Part shown: positions 36,656 through 50,200 of the stretch, piece after piece | Numbering within the stretch: position 1 is the stretch's first letter | Layout of the letters: each line of letters opens with the position of its first letter | Assembly (NCBI RefSeq): GCF_028769735.1 | Contig: NC_088173.1 | Coordinates: forward strand, 8,019,038 to 8,083,037 | Direction: 5' to 3' | From: Zonotrichia leucophrys gambelii | Lineage: Eukaryota; Chordata; Aves; Passeriformes; Passerellidae | DNA: 64,000 nt | Notes under the pieces: generated by a model | The model's database searches: none | Seen by the model: only the letters and a program-made list of their open reading frames with translations | What the model was told of the DNA's origin: nothing | Translations under genes and position numbers: made by a program

Positions 36656-39600
36656 TGTTTTTTTTGGTTTTGTTTTCTTGGGAGACCACCTTGAAAGTCT
36701 GGTACTCTGCAACAATTTTAGTTCTGAGGAGCTTGTCAATATCAGAGCTTGTGTGACTTTCACTTAGTAACAGAGATTAGTGATCTCAGGGGTTTGTAGT
36801 GCATTGTTTTTGATAATCTGAAGTTTGGATGCAGGTATTAATTCATCTTAGAATAAGCTTTATGACTCTTTGTGGCCTTACATTAACAAATCAGCCTCAC
36901 TGATATTCAGTGGGAAGTTTGGAGGCAATACTCAAGTAACAATGGCTACTTGCTGTCTTAGCTGTTTTTCTGAGTTGATGGTTAGTTGACTGCATCTTCC
37001 TTACTTTTCTTCATGCTTTCTCATAATGCTACAGTTGTATCCAAGATCCCTCACTTCATGCAAAGAGGGTGAGAACGCTGGCTGAATGCACTTGAATCAA
37101 AGAAACAATGTGTGTGCATCCCGTGCATTCTGGTTTGGGTCAATGCAGGCAGACATTTCTTACCACATTAGAGTTTACAGCATGTTAAAATCCTGTTAAT
37201 GCTTGTTACATCTCAGATCTATATAAACCACATTTTCTTAAAACATTCTACTTTGGGTTTCAGATGCAAATCTCATTGGATTTTTCCACGCATCAATACT
37301 TTTGCTTACCTTGGTAAAGGTGGCCTGACATTTGTTGCTGCAGAGAGGACTTTTTCTGTTCAGTGGACTTCGATGTAAAGCTCAGAGGTTTCCTCCTATG
37401 CTTTGATAATAAAATTCTACAGCTTTGACTCAATGCATAAATAATGAACACAGTAAAACTCAGAATACTCATACATTTTCAGTTAAAAAAGTATAGAAGC
37501 TGTCAACAATGACTTGTCATCTTCAGGTTGTACTGTGTGTTTATTGTAAGACACAAAGTTATTTAATTGACCACACATTCTAATAAGTAAATAAAAGCCC
37601 ACTGAATCATAGGCCACATATTTCAACAAATATACTTTATTAAATATATGAGCAGGAGTAACTGGAAATAGGCAGAGGTCTAGAAAACAGCAGTGCACAT
37701 AAAACCAGGGAAGGAAAAAATGCTGTGAGTTCCTGCTTTTCACACTGCCTGGGTTTGGAGACAATAGGTCATGCAGAGCTCTAATTTATTTAACATGGTA
37801 GCAAGTGAGGTCATTTTATTTCTTTCTCAGTGGTATATTGTGCACTAAAGCAGAAATGGAATGTGGCCTATGATTCAGTGTGCTTTTCAGAGTTTCTACT
37901 TTTAAGTGAAGACTCCCAGTTCAGGAAAATGAAAGAAAATCGATAGCTCTGCAGAAAAAAAAATCTTAGCAAGCTACTCAAAAAGATTGCCAACTGTAAT
38001 GTACTCAGGATTTTAGTAATGGATCCTATTAGGCTCATCACTTTGGGATTTTGTTCCTCTGAAGTGTAAACATAACATACACACAAGATGCTTTACTGGT
38101 AAACTGACTAGAAAAAATAAAAGCCAAGTACAGCCTAGAGAAGGATGCAGTTTGTTTCCAGAAATAATGTGTTCTCTTCCACATACCCGGACTGAAGGTA
38201 CTGATTTCGGGTCAAGCGTGGCACAAGCTTTTTAGAGTGCTGGTATGCCCTGACATACCATGACTTTTTTTCTGCATACTTCTGTAATTAAGTTAGCTCA
38301 TGCACTAAATACTGTGTAGTCCACAATTTTATAAACCCTTCTCTTGAACTTCTTGCTCATTTTCTTTGGAAATTGCTAGGGAAAAGAAAGCATGCCAAGA
38401 ATTCACCATAAAGCCCTGAGAATTTGAGTGTGTGTCTTTATGCTGTTAGAGAGGGGTTGATGGTCTTCCTTTTTGACTAGAATTATGACAGCTAAATGCA
38501 GATTCAGTTATCAGATGAGAGCTCTCTCTCCATAATTGGATATAGATTTTAGGTATGAAATTAAATGATGAAGAAAAATAGTGAATATATTATACACCCT
38601 CCTGAATGTACCACATATCTTAAACTTCTTCACAACACTCAATTATTGTGCTGCTGGCACCTCAGGAACTGTAAGCAGAATCAGCAGTTGTTATGAAATT
38701 AGTAACAGCTCCCCTGTGACCCTTGGACAGGACCTGATTTATGAGGAAGAAAATATAAATAGGGGACCATTGTTTAATGGTGTGGGGTTTTAAAGAAAAT
38801 TGTTGTGTTTTCTTATGAAATGAAGATGTCATTTCATGTAAACTGTAGCATGATGGAAGAGCTGCTCTCTCAGCTCTCTCTGGCTTTAGATTTATCAATT
38901 ATAATTTGAAAAGGTTGCTAGAGTCTGGCTTGAAATCTTCCAAAAAATAAGATATGCACACTTAGTTGGAGGTCACTAGGACCTGTAAGAGAACTAACAA
39001 AAATGTAGAGCAGAACTTCAGTCAGTTTCACCATAATTCAATTAAATCCTGCTTGTTTACCTCAGCAGAGTCAGACCACCCCTCATCTCTACGAGCCTTT
39101 GTTATCTGTCTGAGGTTTTCCTAACCTGATGTCTTAGAAGATTTGAGGTTCTGTCCGCAGTCTTGCCTTTTTCTTTTCTCAGTAGCTCACCTCACCATTC
39201 CTGCTGAGTGCTGTGCTGCCAGGTGCCCAGACCTAGGGTTATATAAAACTGGGTTATTTATACAATTTTTTACTAATTTTCATGCTGTTAACCTGAACTC
39301 ATCTCTGATCTTGTTCAGCAGGGTGTCATAAATTTCCAGCCTGACTCACATATTTCTCATGCATTCACTTTGAGTTTCACTTTAAGAACGACAATCTTTA
39401 TTCTTCCATGTAGTTGATCCACCCTTCTGTGATGACTTCTGCACTCATTTCCATTACACTAGTTTTTGTTTTTGCTCAGAGCAATTGTATTATCAGTGAG
39501 TCTACCTTAAGAAGGTTATTTAATGTCCTGTATGTTTGTGTGAGCACAGAAAGAAAAAATGCCTTGCAGTTTGTAATCAGATTCATGAAAGTAGTTCTAG

Positions 39601-40989
39601 ACCGAGATTTAAGTGTCTTTGTTTTTATTCAGTTGGATTGTTTGATACTTCATATATATTTTTATTGTCTTGAGATTTGAGAACATGTTGGACTGCTTGA
39701 GAAGGTCTCACATAAAATTCAGTAGCACAAAATGCTGTTGCCATTTTCTTGTGGAAAAATAAATGAGAACTGAATATTTCATGTATTGAAAAGGGGGTGG
39801 AGAGAAATTGTTTCTCCTTTCAAGTAAATTATTTTCAGTTGTCAGACTGCAAAGCTCCAAGTAAGAATATCATATGGATCATCTGTTTTCTTATATCCCC
39901 AGCTGCCTTTCAGCTCCATGCTGGCAAAATTTCTTGTGGTAGATTCCATAAATTGCATGTTTTGAAGCAATTTAAAATAAAGATTTTTAGGGTAGGGTTT
40001 TTCAGAGGTATTCAGAACTGGATTATTTCCAGTCTTTCTGAAGAGTTTTACTGTTGATATCAATAGAACAAAATGTGGCCTGCTCTGAATAGTTTGAAAA
40101 ACCCACTGCTGGTAACTAAAATAAAAATCTTTGGTATTCCTTAATCTCTTCAAGTAGCAGGGTGTGTTTGCTTCAGCCAGGTAATTTGGATTGCCCACAC
40201 AGAAACTCTTGTAATGTAATTCCATACTTATATCATGAAGCCAACAGGAAAAAGCAATTTATTGCCCTGTCAGCCCTGAAGGAAATACAGAACGCACAGA
40301 TGTGGTTGTACACTGTCTTTCTAGAAGTGTTAGTTCATGCCCTATGTACCATCAAATACATTAGAAAATATAAATGGTCTTGTAAATATGAACTATTTTG
40401 AAAGGCAGAAGCTTGATTTGAGAAAATTTTGTTACTCACAATGCCATTTGTTAAGAACCTGAGCTAGTCCTGTGTAATACTTTACTGCTTGATTGAATTT
40501 TGTTTCCTAAAATACAGTTCTTGAGGTAGAGTTATTATTGACAGCTCACACCCATAGTCTGTAACACACTACAGTGCCAACCTGTAAATCAAAGCATCCA
40601 CAGAGAATAGGATTTCTGGAGAAAACATAGATTCATGTGGAGAATGGTATGGAAGACTCAATCTAGAGCACAAGGACAGTCTCAGAGTGTAGTGTGCATA
40701 CCTCAGTGTCATCTTGGGAGCATCACAGGGTAAAAGAAAATCCTACTTAAACAATATGTAATTAATTGTAATTAAAAGCTAGATAGAACATAGAATTACA
40801 ATTATTAAACAAATCTACTTAGAATATGACAGCTTGAGGAAGCACCATGAGATGAGTGAAAGAGCAGTTATAGCCATCCTACACAGCAGTGTTTAATTCC
40901 AATTTTATTTTGAAACTGGAAAGCTACCACAAATTTAAGATTTTTAGACTCGGACTGAAGAAAGATGTAGATATGATTGTGTGAATGCT

Positions 40990-41042
40990 TAAAGAAAAAA
41001 AAAAAAGAAAAAAGAAAAAAAAAAGAGAAAAAAGAAGAGAAA
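40990..41042 (+). repeat. A-rich / GA-rich low-complexity tract
   Basis: Poly-A with scattered single G residues, grading into GA-rich sequence. Confidence 0.95.
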
Positions 41043-41729
41043 GCCAAGATTCAGTGGTTTGTCTTTTGTATGTTGTTCAGGAACCTTGAGAGTTCGGTTT
41101 GGTTGCTCTGGTTTAGAATACTTCAATAAACACTATTAGCTGAGTATCTCTTAGTGTGGGAATTGTATTTTGTTGGCCTCTTAAATCATTAACTGAAAGG
41201 AAAAAGGAATCAAAGTGCCTGCTAAAGAGAGGTTAAATATTTTTTGTGACTACATAAGTCTAATCACCTGTTCCACCCATAAAGTGTTGATGTAAATGAC
41301 TTACATAATCTAAGTTAAAATGAGAATTAGTTGGTTCAAAGCTCATCTAGAGCTGATATAAATTTGGCAAAAACAGAACAAAGCACAGAACAAAATGCAG
41401 GCATTTTGTGAAACTGAGTAGGTCTAGTGTGCATTAAAGCTAAACTAGTTTTTGTTCTTGTTCGACAGCTTATATAGCAAACCCAGAAATATTTTACACA
41501 CCTCTCACATTTCTGGTCTATAACATTAGCAAGAGGTGGGCCATTCAATACAAGTCTTTGGTTATCAGTGTCTGTGGATTTGTTGTTTAGCAGTCTGAAA
41601 TACTCTTTGTTCACAATTATAATCTACCAGAATGATGTCTAAAACACAAGCTATATGATTAAGTATATTACACAAAAACACAGTAATGTAGCTGTAAAAG
41701 TTCAATCTGCTATAATTTGCCCTGCCTCT

Positions 41730-41751
41730 CCCCCCCCCCCCCAAAAAAAAA
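41730..41751 (+). repeat. C13 run joined to A9 run
   Basis: Thirteen C followed directly by nine A. Confidence 0.95.
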
Positions 41752-44700
41752 CAACCTCATTTTCTGGCAGCTTGTCTAGAAAATGAGTTATTCATTTAGG
41801 TAATTGCTGTAATTCAGCTGAAAAAACTCGAGTGTAATGTCACCCCTGCTTGTTAGAAAAGAAGTGTGCAAATTCAGCTAAACCATCTTTAAGATTAAAA
41901 AAAAAAAAGTTTGTATTGGCTGTGTGGTTTCTGTGCTGATCTAACTGGACACAGAGATTTGAGATCAGACACTGCTGGCTCCTTGTTCAGCTGTTGCTCT
42001 GCTGAACCCAGTGCTGGTGGGGTGGGTTACCCAAACTCCTTCTGCTTTTGATCCCAAGCTTTGTGGAGCAGGACAGTTTGTGTAAACAGGAATATGGAAG
42101 GGACCTGCACTCAGAATGGGTGGCTGTTCCAGATGAATCTGAACAGAGGGAGAGGACTCATCAAGAACTGAGCAGGCCCTGCTTCTCTGGGATTTTATGT
42201 CTTCAGAGGGGAATTAGGGAGTGGGGAGGGAAAGTAATGGAAATGGATGGGGCCTCACTATAATGGTGTACCTGTGACAGTATCCTCCCAGACATTTGCA
42301 GAACAGGAGAAGGGGACAGTTTCCTCACTCAGGAGCTCATTTCCTGTTCTCTCCTTGGAGCTGCAAGTTTACAAAGGGATGTGATCAATGCAGTGTAAAA
42401 AAACCTCCGCTGTAATTTATATAGAATCAGCCCTTGTTGTGGTAGCAGAGAGGAACATGGTAAATAAAGCTGTAGGGAATACCATAAAACTGTAGCCTTC
42501 TTGCAGTATGCAAATTAATCTGCTTAGAGCTAATTTTATGGGGGAGTTTGTGCCATGGGATCTGGATATATTGTAAGGGACCTGGTTCTCTCTGGCAGTG
42601 GGCATTCAGCAGCAGTGCAGGATGTATCGTATTAATTATTTTATCACAAAGATAATTTTGGTCTTCTGCAACCCTTTCATACTTCCAACTCTTTCATGGC
42701 TTGAATTATGTGTAAAACAATAGGAGCAATATAATTATACTTCTATAAATAACTGATTTTACTGCATTGAGAAAATTAATTCCTTCTGGCATTTTGCATT
42801 ACCTCAGTGTACCCTCTGTGCCACAGCCAGGCACCTTGGCTACCTGAGGACAAAAGTATGGTTTTGTTTAAAGATGTGCTTTTCAAGGCATTGTAATTGT
42901 TAGGTTTGCTGCACACGGCAGCAGAGATGCTTTTCCCAAGTGACGGCTTACAGCAGGTCTACCCTGACTCACAGCAACTTGAAAGAAGCTTTCCAAAATC
43001 CCAGAAACAGTAAAAATTCTAATGAAGTGTTACATAGAGGATTTTGAAACTGAATGAATTGTAACAGAATGGCTTTTTGTCTAGTGAGGGAAATGTTAGT
43101 GTATCAAATCTAGGATATTTTGTAGAAGGTAGAGACTTGCCTTGGTCAATTTCAATGCTTAAATCATGGGTTGGCCAGGAAGAACAAAAACCTGAAACAA
43201 AATGAGCAACAAAATGCTGGACCATACTAATGAAAACCAAAACCACTGCATTGTATCATCAAAGAAACAAAAAATGGACAGCCTTCCCCCCAATTATTCT
43301 ACATTATTATGAAATACTTTTTTTTCAGTTTTAAAAATCTCATACTTAGACAAAGCAAGGGAACAAGGGAAGAAAATGATCCAGAGGGTTGCACTAAGGT
43401 TTGCATGAGCCTGTGTAGGGTTCAGATTCACTGTTAAAACAACTATGTTAATAATCAACACTGAGGTAATGTGGAGTTGGTAAGATTGGATTGGAGATAA
43501 AACTACCACTTTCTCCTTTTTGCCTTTATTTTGTGACTCAAAAAACCTGACAGCTGAGATATTTCCTGAATAGTTGCTAGTAATAGTAATCTCACTGTAG
43601 AATGACTGCAGGTTTATGCCAGAACCTGGTGATTCTTTTCTTGTTGAGACAGGCAGCTGGTGCACAGTTTTGTACTCATCTAATCTCTCAGTATACTGGG
43701 AACAAGCACACAGGTACATTTTGTTCTCAGAAAAAATTTTGAAGAGGTTTCAAAATCATTCAGGTATAATCCTCCACCATTGGTGTTCCCACTAGCCTAC
43801 CCTGTAACTTACTCCTTTCTACATATACAACATTTAGTAAGTAAACACAAAAATCTTTGCTGGCCTTCCCCTCTGGTTCCAGTGCAAGGGGAGGGAACTC
43901 ACCACCACCATACTGTAACACTTCAGATAATTTTCAGCTGATATTGAAACACCAAGAGACAAAAATAACTACATGCAAAGTGCCATAAAATCATACCTCC
44001 AAGGCCTTTTGTTACTAGAAAATAGGTCAATTTGTGCTATTTTTAAGGATGCTTGTGACCTTTTCTGGTAACAACTTCCTGTTGGCTTGGCAATATTCAA
44101 ATAATGATTCTATTTAAAAAATAACACCTCTGTGCATTTGCTGTTAGAACACCTAGATGGAGGACAAAAATCTTAATGAATTCCTAATTGAGTGAAATAT
44201 GGCTGGCCCACATTTTTGTTCCTGCTGATCAACTACTCTGGTTTAGCTTCTCCTACAGCAGCATGCAAAATCAGGGTACCAGAGGCCCTTTTCAAGAATC
44301 CTGCCAATTCAGTTTGACTGCCTAAAATTCTTGTACCTTTTCTATGTTCCTAATTTAAATTGGCAATGCTTGTGAATGGTATCAGGTTGTCAGCACCAGG
44401 GAAAAGAACTGTTCCTTTTGTTCCTAGAACTAGTACAGCGTGAGCTTTCTCATCGGGTGATACAGGATGACTGGCATGAAGAGGAAGGAAATAGTCCCAT
44501 CTTTCTTTTTTTTTTTTTTTAAGAAAGTGCTGAATAACTAAATCCCTTCTTTCACAGAGCAAAGGTTCAGTGTAATATATCCCACAGTACATCTGGACCA
44601 CCTTACTCAACTGTTAAAGAGCAATTAATTTCTCATAGAATTCTCTTCATATTCATAATGTCATCAAGATCAGAGTGGTCAAAAAAGTGCATTCTGAAGT

Positions 44701-44753
44701 ACTTGCTGTTAGTCAAATTCCATAAATCTGCTATCAAGGCTTCTTTGTTTTAC

Positions 44754-45266
44754 TATCATGGCTTAACCCCAGCTGGCAACTAAATACCACACAGCCCCTA
44801 ATTCACCTACCCCCATCTCCAGTAAAGCTTCTGGTTTAAGAACAGTTTAATAATTGAAAAAAAAAAATACAAAAAGCAGAGAAAGAGGGAGAGAGGAATA
44901 AACCCCAGAAGAAGCAACTGATGCCTGGTACAATTTCTCACCCCTTGATGACTGATGCCCAGCCTGTCCCTGAGCAGTGACAGCAGCTCCCAGCCAGCTC
45001 CTGGTGTTTGCCTACTGAGCGTGGCACTCTGTGCTATGGAATATCCCCTTGGCAAGTTCAGGTCAGGTGTCCTGGACATCTTCCCTCTGGCTTCTTGTGC
45101 ACCTGCTCACTAGCACAAATGGGAAACTGGGAAGTTCTTGACTTAGAGTCAGTAACAACCAAAATATCAGAGTGTTGGTAACAAGACTGTCATACTGAAT
45201 CCAAAACACAGCCCTGCACCTGTTGCTAAGAAGAAAATGAACTCCATCCCAGCTGAAACCAGGACA
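44754..45266 (-). repeat. 3' LTR of the endogenous retrovirus
   Basis: About 513 bp, running on the minus strand from TGTCCTGGTTTCAGCTGGGA to a TCATGATA-like end, where the canonical terminal CA has mutated. It contains the poly(A)-signal variant ATTAAA (minus strand, 44851-44846). About 270 bp of its U3 aligns by eye with 47010-47277. Confidence 0.88.
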
Positions 45267-45764
45267 GTATCCACCCCTTATTCCGTATCATTTACACCAT
45301 GCTAGGTGCCACACTTTCCAGTGTGCCATTAACTATTCTGTCTTGTGATAGATGCATAAACAACAATAATTCCCTTATTCTGTTGACAATTTCTATAAAA
45401 TCTGTTGAGTTCATTTAGTTTGTGACCTGGAGCTCCTTCTGTCACAGGAGTCTGTGGTGTGTCATTTTGGACTGTTGCATGTTAAAGCCAGTTCTGATTC
45501 TGCACTTACCCTGCTGCACTTACCCAGTTTTATTAAAGTTAATTCTTTATTAACATGATGATCAAAAGGAAGTCAGGTCCTTACTCTCAAATCTGGAGTG
45601 ATGGATACAGGCACCTAATATGGTGATGTGCATAAATCCATTGTGGAAATTATAATATGCCACATTATACAGCAAATAACATCATACATTTTAATTCACT
45701 GATCATTATTGTCCAGAATCAAATCCCCCTTGGGGCACGCACTGGTGTGCTCCATCCTCCTGCA

Positions 45765-46289
45765 TTACCCACCAAGTACACACAGAGCAGAAGCAATCCC
45801 ATGGACAGGTTTGCCTTTGTCTAAGGTAGAAATAACCCAGACTGTTTTCCTCAGCATATTTTTAATATGCACAGCAGGAATTCTATCCCCCTCTACAGTA
45901 CATAACAGTCTGCTTTGAGCAGGGCCAGCCTGACTGACAGATGCCCTAGTGTTGACTAAGGAGGTGGCCTTTGCTAAATGTGTATCCCAGTGTTTGAAGG
46001 TCCCACCACCTACAGCTCTCAGTGTAGTGTTTAACAGTCCATTGTACTCCTCAGTCTTCCTAAAGGCTGGTTCGCGGTAGGGAATGTGATATACCCACTC
46101 AAGCTGCACTCTTTGGCCCAAGTGTCTAGAATGTTTCAGAAATGAGTCCCAGTGTCTGACAATTCCATCTGTGGTATCCTGACTCCTTAAGGCTTGCCTT
46201 TCAAGGCCTAGGAGAGTATTCCAAGTAGCAGCATGGGACATGGGATATATTTCCAGCCATTCAGTGGCTTCTTCCACCATTGTAAGCAC
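45765..46289 (-). pseudogene. retroviral integrase remnant
   Basis: A 174-codon open frame on the minus strand resembles the catalytic core and C-terminal part of an ERVL-type integrase. The region corresponding to the second catalytic aspartate motif is altered, and the N-terminal zinc-binding part lies upstream (about 46300-46640) with stops. It is non-functional. Confidence 0.8.
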
Positions 46290-46689
46290 ATGGTGCTTGC
46301 CTTGGTGGGTTTGTGGGAGTGTGATTTAGACAATCTGCCAGGCCTCCCCAAATTTATATTTCAGTCTTCATCCTCCTTACCAGAGAGACTTTAATCACTT
46401 GGTTTTCTTAATTGCAGTGCATGTTACACATTCGTAGTTAATCTCTGTGACAGTGTTCTTGGTTAAGTGCACCCACAGGTCATGAACCCATTTATATGTT
46501 GCATCTCTTGATGGCCCAGGGAGTCATGGACCCAGTGAGCTAGAAACCATTCACTCTTATGATGCCAGTACAAATCCACCTGAGCCAATTCATTCTTAGA
46601 ACCTGATCCACCTGTTGGCTATTCTCCTATTCTTCAGTGATCTGACCCTTGGGTACAGGAGCGTCTATCTACATGATGTACCTTCACAA

Positions 46690-46890
46690 TCAAGTTGTCC
46701 ATCTAGCCCACATGGCTTTACCTCTGCACTGCCAGTTATGCTGCTTCCATTGCTGCCCCCACCCCCACAAGGCATCTGCCCCCATCCATGAATCAGTACA
46801 GAGGTGAAGTATTGGCCCTTTTTCTTGTTCAGTGATGTCTGATGAATCCAGCTGGATGGGTTTCACCTCTGCAAGCTGACTTACCTTGTC
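46690..46890 (-). pseudogene. retroviral RNase H remnant
   Basis: Within a 156-codon minus-strand open frame (46690-47160), the C-terminal third has an Asp-Ser-Trp motif and a Trp-rich stretch typical of ERVL-type RNase H. The N-terminal part of the same frame reads through LTR sequence, so the frame is a chance fusion made by the internal deletion. Confidence 0.7.
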
Positions 46891-47009
46891 CTTCAGCAGT
46901 TTCCTCATCTTGTCGTAATGGATTTCAAATGGAAAGTTTTCTTCCACCTGTGATGCTTTCCTACAGCACGACCCATGATTAAACAAGGCATATTGTTTTT
47001 CCCTTACCA

Positions 47010-47277
47010 GTTTACCTACTGAGCATAACGTTTTATGGTGTAGAATATCCCCTTGGCCAGTTTGGGTCAGCTGTCCTGGATGTACTCCATCACAGCTTCT
47101 TGTCCACCTGCTCACTGGCAAAGCATGGGACACTGGAAAGTCCTTGAACTGGAGTTGCACTACTAAGCAACAAAATATCAGTGTGTCATCAAGATATTTC
47201 TCGTATAGAATTCAAAACACAGCCCTACAGTAGCTACTGAGAAGAAAATTAATTACATCTCAGCTGAAACCAGGACA
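47010..47277 (-). repeat. truncated 5' LTR (U3 only)
   Basis: It matches the U3 part of the LTR at 45000-45266, including the ends CAGCTGAAACCAGGACA and the GTCCACCTGCTCACTGGCA / GTGCACCTGCTCACTAGCA block. Similarity stops near 47010, where the RNase H-side sequence begins, so R, U5 and the primer-binding site are gone. Confidence 0.85.
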
Positions 47278-50200
47278 CTTCCTGAGAAAAGGGAGTGGTT
47301 TTGGCAACTGCTGCTGATGTAATTACTCTAATTCAGATCTAAAACATTGTTTGTTCATGTAGAGGAAACAAGTTTCTTGCACCTCTTCACATGAAACAAA
47401 TTCTCTGTATAGCTTCTCCTCAGCTGGCAAGCACCTTCCTGTGCCCCCACAACTCCCTGCCCAGAGCTGCCTCCAGGTTGCCTCCCCCAGTCCTGGCCTT
47501 TTAAGATGATACTTTACCTCTGTTTACATCTTCTTCAGCAAGCCTGCAGCAGAGAAGGGAAGGTGAACAGCAGGTTGGGTTAAATTATTTTCCCTCCAAA
47601 ATGTTAGTTCTGTGCCTCTGAGATGTCTTCTTCCTGCTATGCACTGTCACCTCTCCTCTATGCCAGGTGAGCCTGGAAAATCCACAGTCCAGCTGCTCAA
47701 GGTAAAAACCACTTAGAAAATAAGCAGAGTAATATGGAGCCACATAAATTAAAAAAACCCCATGTACCTAATGCGTTATTTACAAGCTGGTGTAAATTAC
47801 TTTATTATTTACTGATTCATTTGTGTATTTTTCACAGAGGTTCACTCAACAAATACATTTTTTGTTTAAATATTCAACAAAGAAATATTTAAATCTATCA
47901 TCAAAGTGAAGCAAAAGCATGTTAACAAAATTACTTTTGTTAATCTTAGAAAACTATTTTTGCTATTATTTGTGGACTTTGGATCAGAAATCCTCCGTGT
48001 CTAATGTGTTCCCCAGTGAACAATGCTGTGTAATTAGGCCCTGATGTTTCAGCAGAAAAATGCTCTCTAGCCTGCTGCCAGAGCAGCACGCTCCTGCTGC
48101 ACCTGCACAAATCTCCCTGATAAGGCTGCTCCAATTGGCACCTGGAGGAATGTGGTGTAGATCAGCAGCAAGTCACCAGCACAGTGGTTCCACTGTACCC
48201 TCAGTTAAGCTGTAACTGATATATAAATAGGAAAAAAAGCTGACTTTTTGTTTGTATCAAGTAGTGCATAGAGTTAGAGGGGATTAGATTTGTATTTTGA
48301 AAAGAGCAAATTTCAGTGGCTTTCAAACTTGGATTTGGTTCAGATCCTGCAACAATGGAAAAGGTTTGCAAATCTAAACTCAAGCAATCTTAGAATTAAT
48401 AGATTTTCCTCTATAACTTGCATTTCTTCTCATAGATAGGACCAAATGGATAGTTTTCTCTTTTATTAAATGTAAATAACAATTATAACCATTCTTCCAA
48501 AAGTCATGTATTTTTCTAGCAGATTCTTTTGAGTATGGATTGAAATTATTTGTTCTACATTAACACTTAAATGGTCAGTTAGGATCCAAGCCACATTTTG
48601 CTGAATGCTGCACACAGTTGTCATGCTCAGGCAGTCTGCATTTTGGTAAGCTATGGCAATAAAACATACTAATAGGAGGAGAGAAATATTTTCCTGCCCA
48701 AATACAGGTCACTGTAGAATCACATAGACCAATAGTTGGCCAATAGCACTCAGAGGGTCTGAATCGCAATCTTATGGCTGCTGCCCTTCACACTCCGTGT
48801 TACAGCCTGGATCTTCATCAAATGTTAGAGGTGATAGACCAGCACCTAAAAGAGTAATTGGTATCCATGGCTCCCTTCATTTAGACAATTGGCTGATCAA
48901 GGTAAATATTACAAGGAAGATCAGATTAATCCTTGAGGTTATTTTTCTCAGAAACTCTATGTATTTCTAGCTGAATTGTTACCAAGAAATCAGAAAAGAC
49001 TAAGGGCTAGAATGGGCCTGGATGACTGATTCTACAGCTTTTGGATGGTGTGGCTCTGTTAGCAGGTTGTGTGCCATGTAATGCTCATTTCTTCTCTGCC
49101 CTGCAGTGCTAGAAAATATGCAGAACAGAATGAAACATTGTATTGTCATGGCATAAGAGCCTTTATAAAATCACAGACTATAAATTGCTTTTTTCCCCCT
49201 TTCTAATATCTGAAAACCAGATAAGTTCTTACTGAAAAGTTTTCAAATATCTTTCTGCTTTAGCTCTCCAAACAACAGGCCACTGGGACAGTGTTGCTGT
49301 GAATAGACCACATCTCTCAGCAACTTGAAGAGCTTTCCTGACTATTGATGTTTCCCTGACTCAAGTCCAGACCTGTGATAATGCAGCCCCTTTTGGAGCC
49401 ACTTTTACTGAGATGTCTGAGTAGTTTTGGAGTCTTGAGTCCATTTATCTTTGTGATAAAGCTACCCAGTTAAGGCAGCAAGGCATTCAGACTGGAATCT
49501 CAGATATCAAAGATTACCAAAACATGCCTCACCTTGTTAATGTTTTACTAATTGTATGATTGTATGGATGCATTTTTACCTTTTTTTTTTTTTTGGGATG
49601 CAGGGGGAGAAATGAGGGCAGGTGGGGGCATATTTTGTTTTACTTATATTCCTAGACACCCTGATCTATCACACTTTGAGATTTAAAATCACAACCTGAA
49701 TTAAATCGCCATCCATTTTTAGCTTTGTTGTTAGTTCTTGAAGTATCATCTGATGTACTTTGCAGTTATTTAATTATTATCCTTTTACTCAAGGTGAAGG
49801 AAGACAACAGAGCATATCATTTTCAGAAGGTTATTTACAAGATTCTGCAAGAGCCATCCTCTGACCCAGGCTGTGTCTCCACCTTGGCAGGAAGCACTTT
49901 TGAGTGGGGGAGCCTACAAAGGAGTCCCACTGTGACATGGTCTCAAGGTCAACATGGCTGCAATCTCAGGGCACGCAGCTCTGGATAAATTAGAGCCTTA
50001 CAGACCTTTCGTGTGGCACATCCACTGCTACAATGTGCCACTTTCCTGTGGCACATACACCACTGCACAATGGGCTCACAGTGACACAGGAGATGGCCAT
50101 AAATGTGACCTAGCATGTGTGCTACATGCCATTTCTGGTGGCACCAGTTCCCACCAGGGATGCTGGTGAGAGTCTTAGGGTTCTTTTAAAAAGGTTAATG

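Larger units (their letters stand above)
36656..44753. other. intergenic DNA
   Basis: No gene was recognised on either strand. The simple repeats here are an A/GA-rich tract (40990-41042) and a C13A9 run (41730-41751). Open frames of up to 141 codons (for example 43294-43719) lack recognisable domains, coding bias or splice context. Confidence 0.7.
44754..47277 (-). mobile_element. degraded ERVL-like endogenous retrovirus, internally deleted
   Basis: A minus-strand element of about 2.5 kb bounded by related LTR sequences. Reading 5' to 3' on the minus strand: a truncated 5' LTR (47277-47010), a fragment with RNase H similarity (about 46890-46690), a decayed integrase (about 46640-45765), a purine-rich tract AAGGGGTGG just before the downstream LTR, and a near-complete 3' LTR (45266-44754). 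The leader, gag, protease and most of reverse transcriptase are missing, and no env is seen. Stops and frameshifts are frequent, so it cannot encode proteins. The flanking five bases (TTTAC and CTTCC) are a poor match for a target-site duplication, as expected for an old insertion. The LTR type is common in bird genomes. Confidence 0.9.

Noticed and set aside
44754..47277. Avian version of the ERVMER34-1 env gene, which lies near DANCR in mammals
   Set aside because: The element carries only RNase H and integrase remnants and bird-type LTRs, with no env-like sequence.
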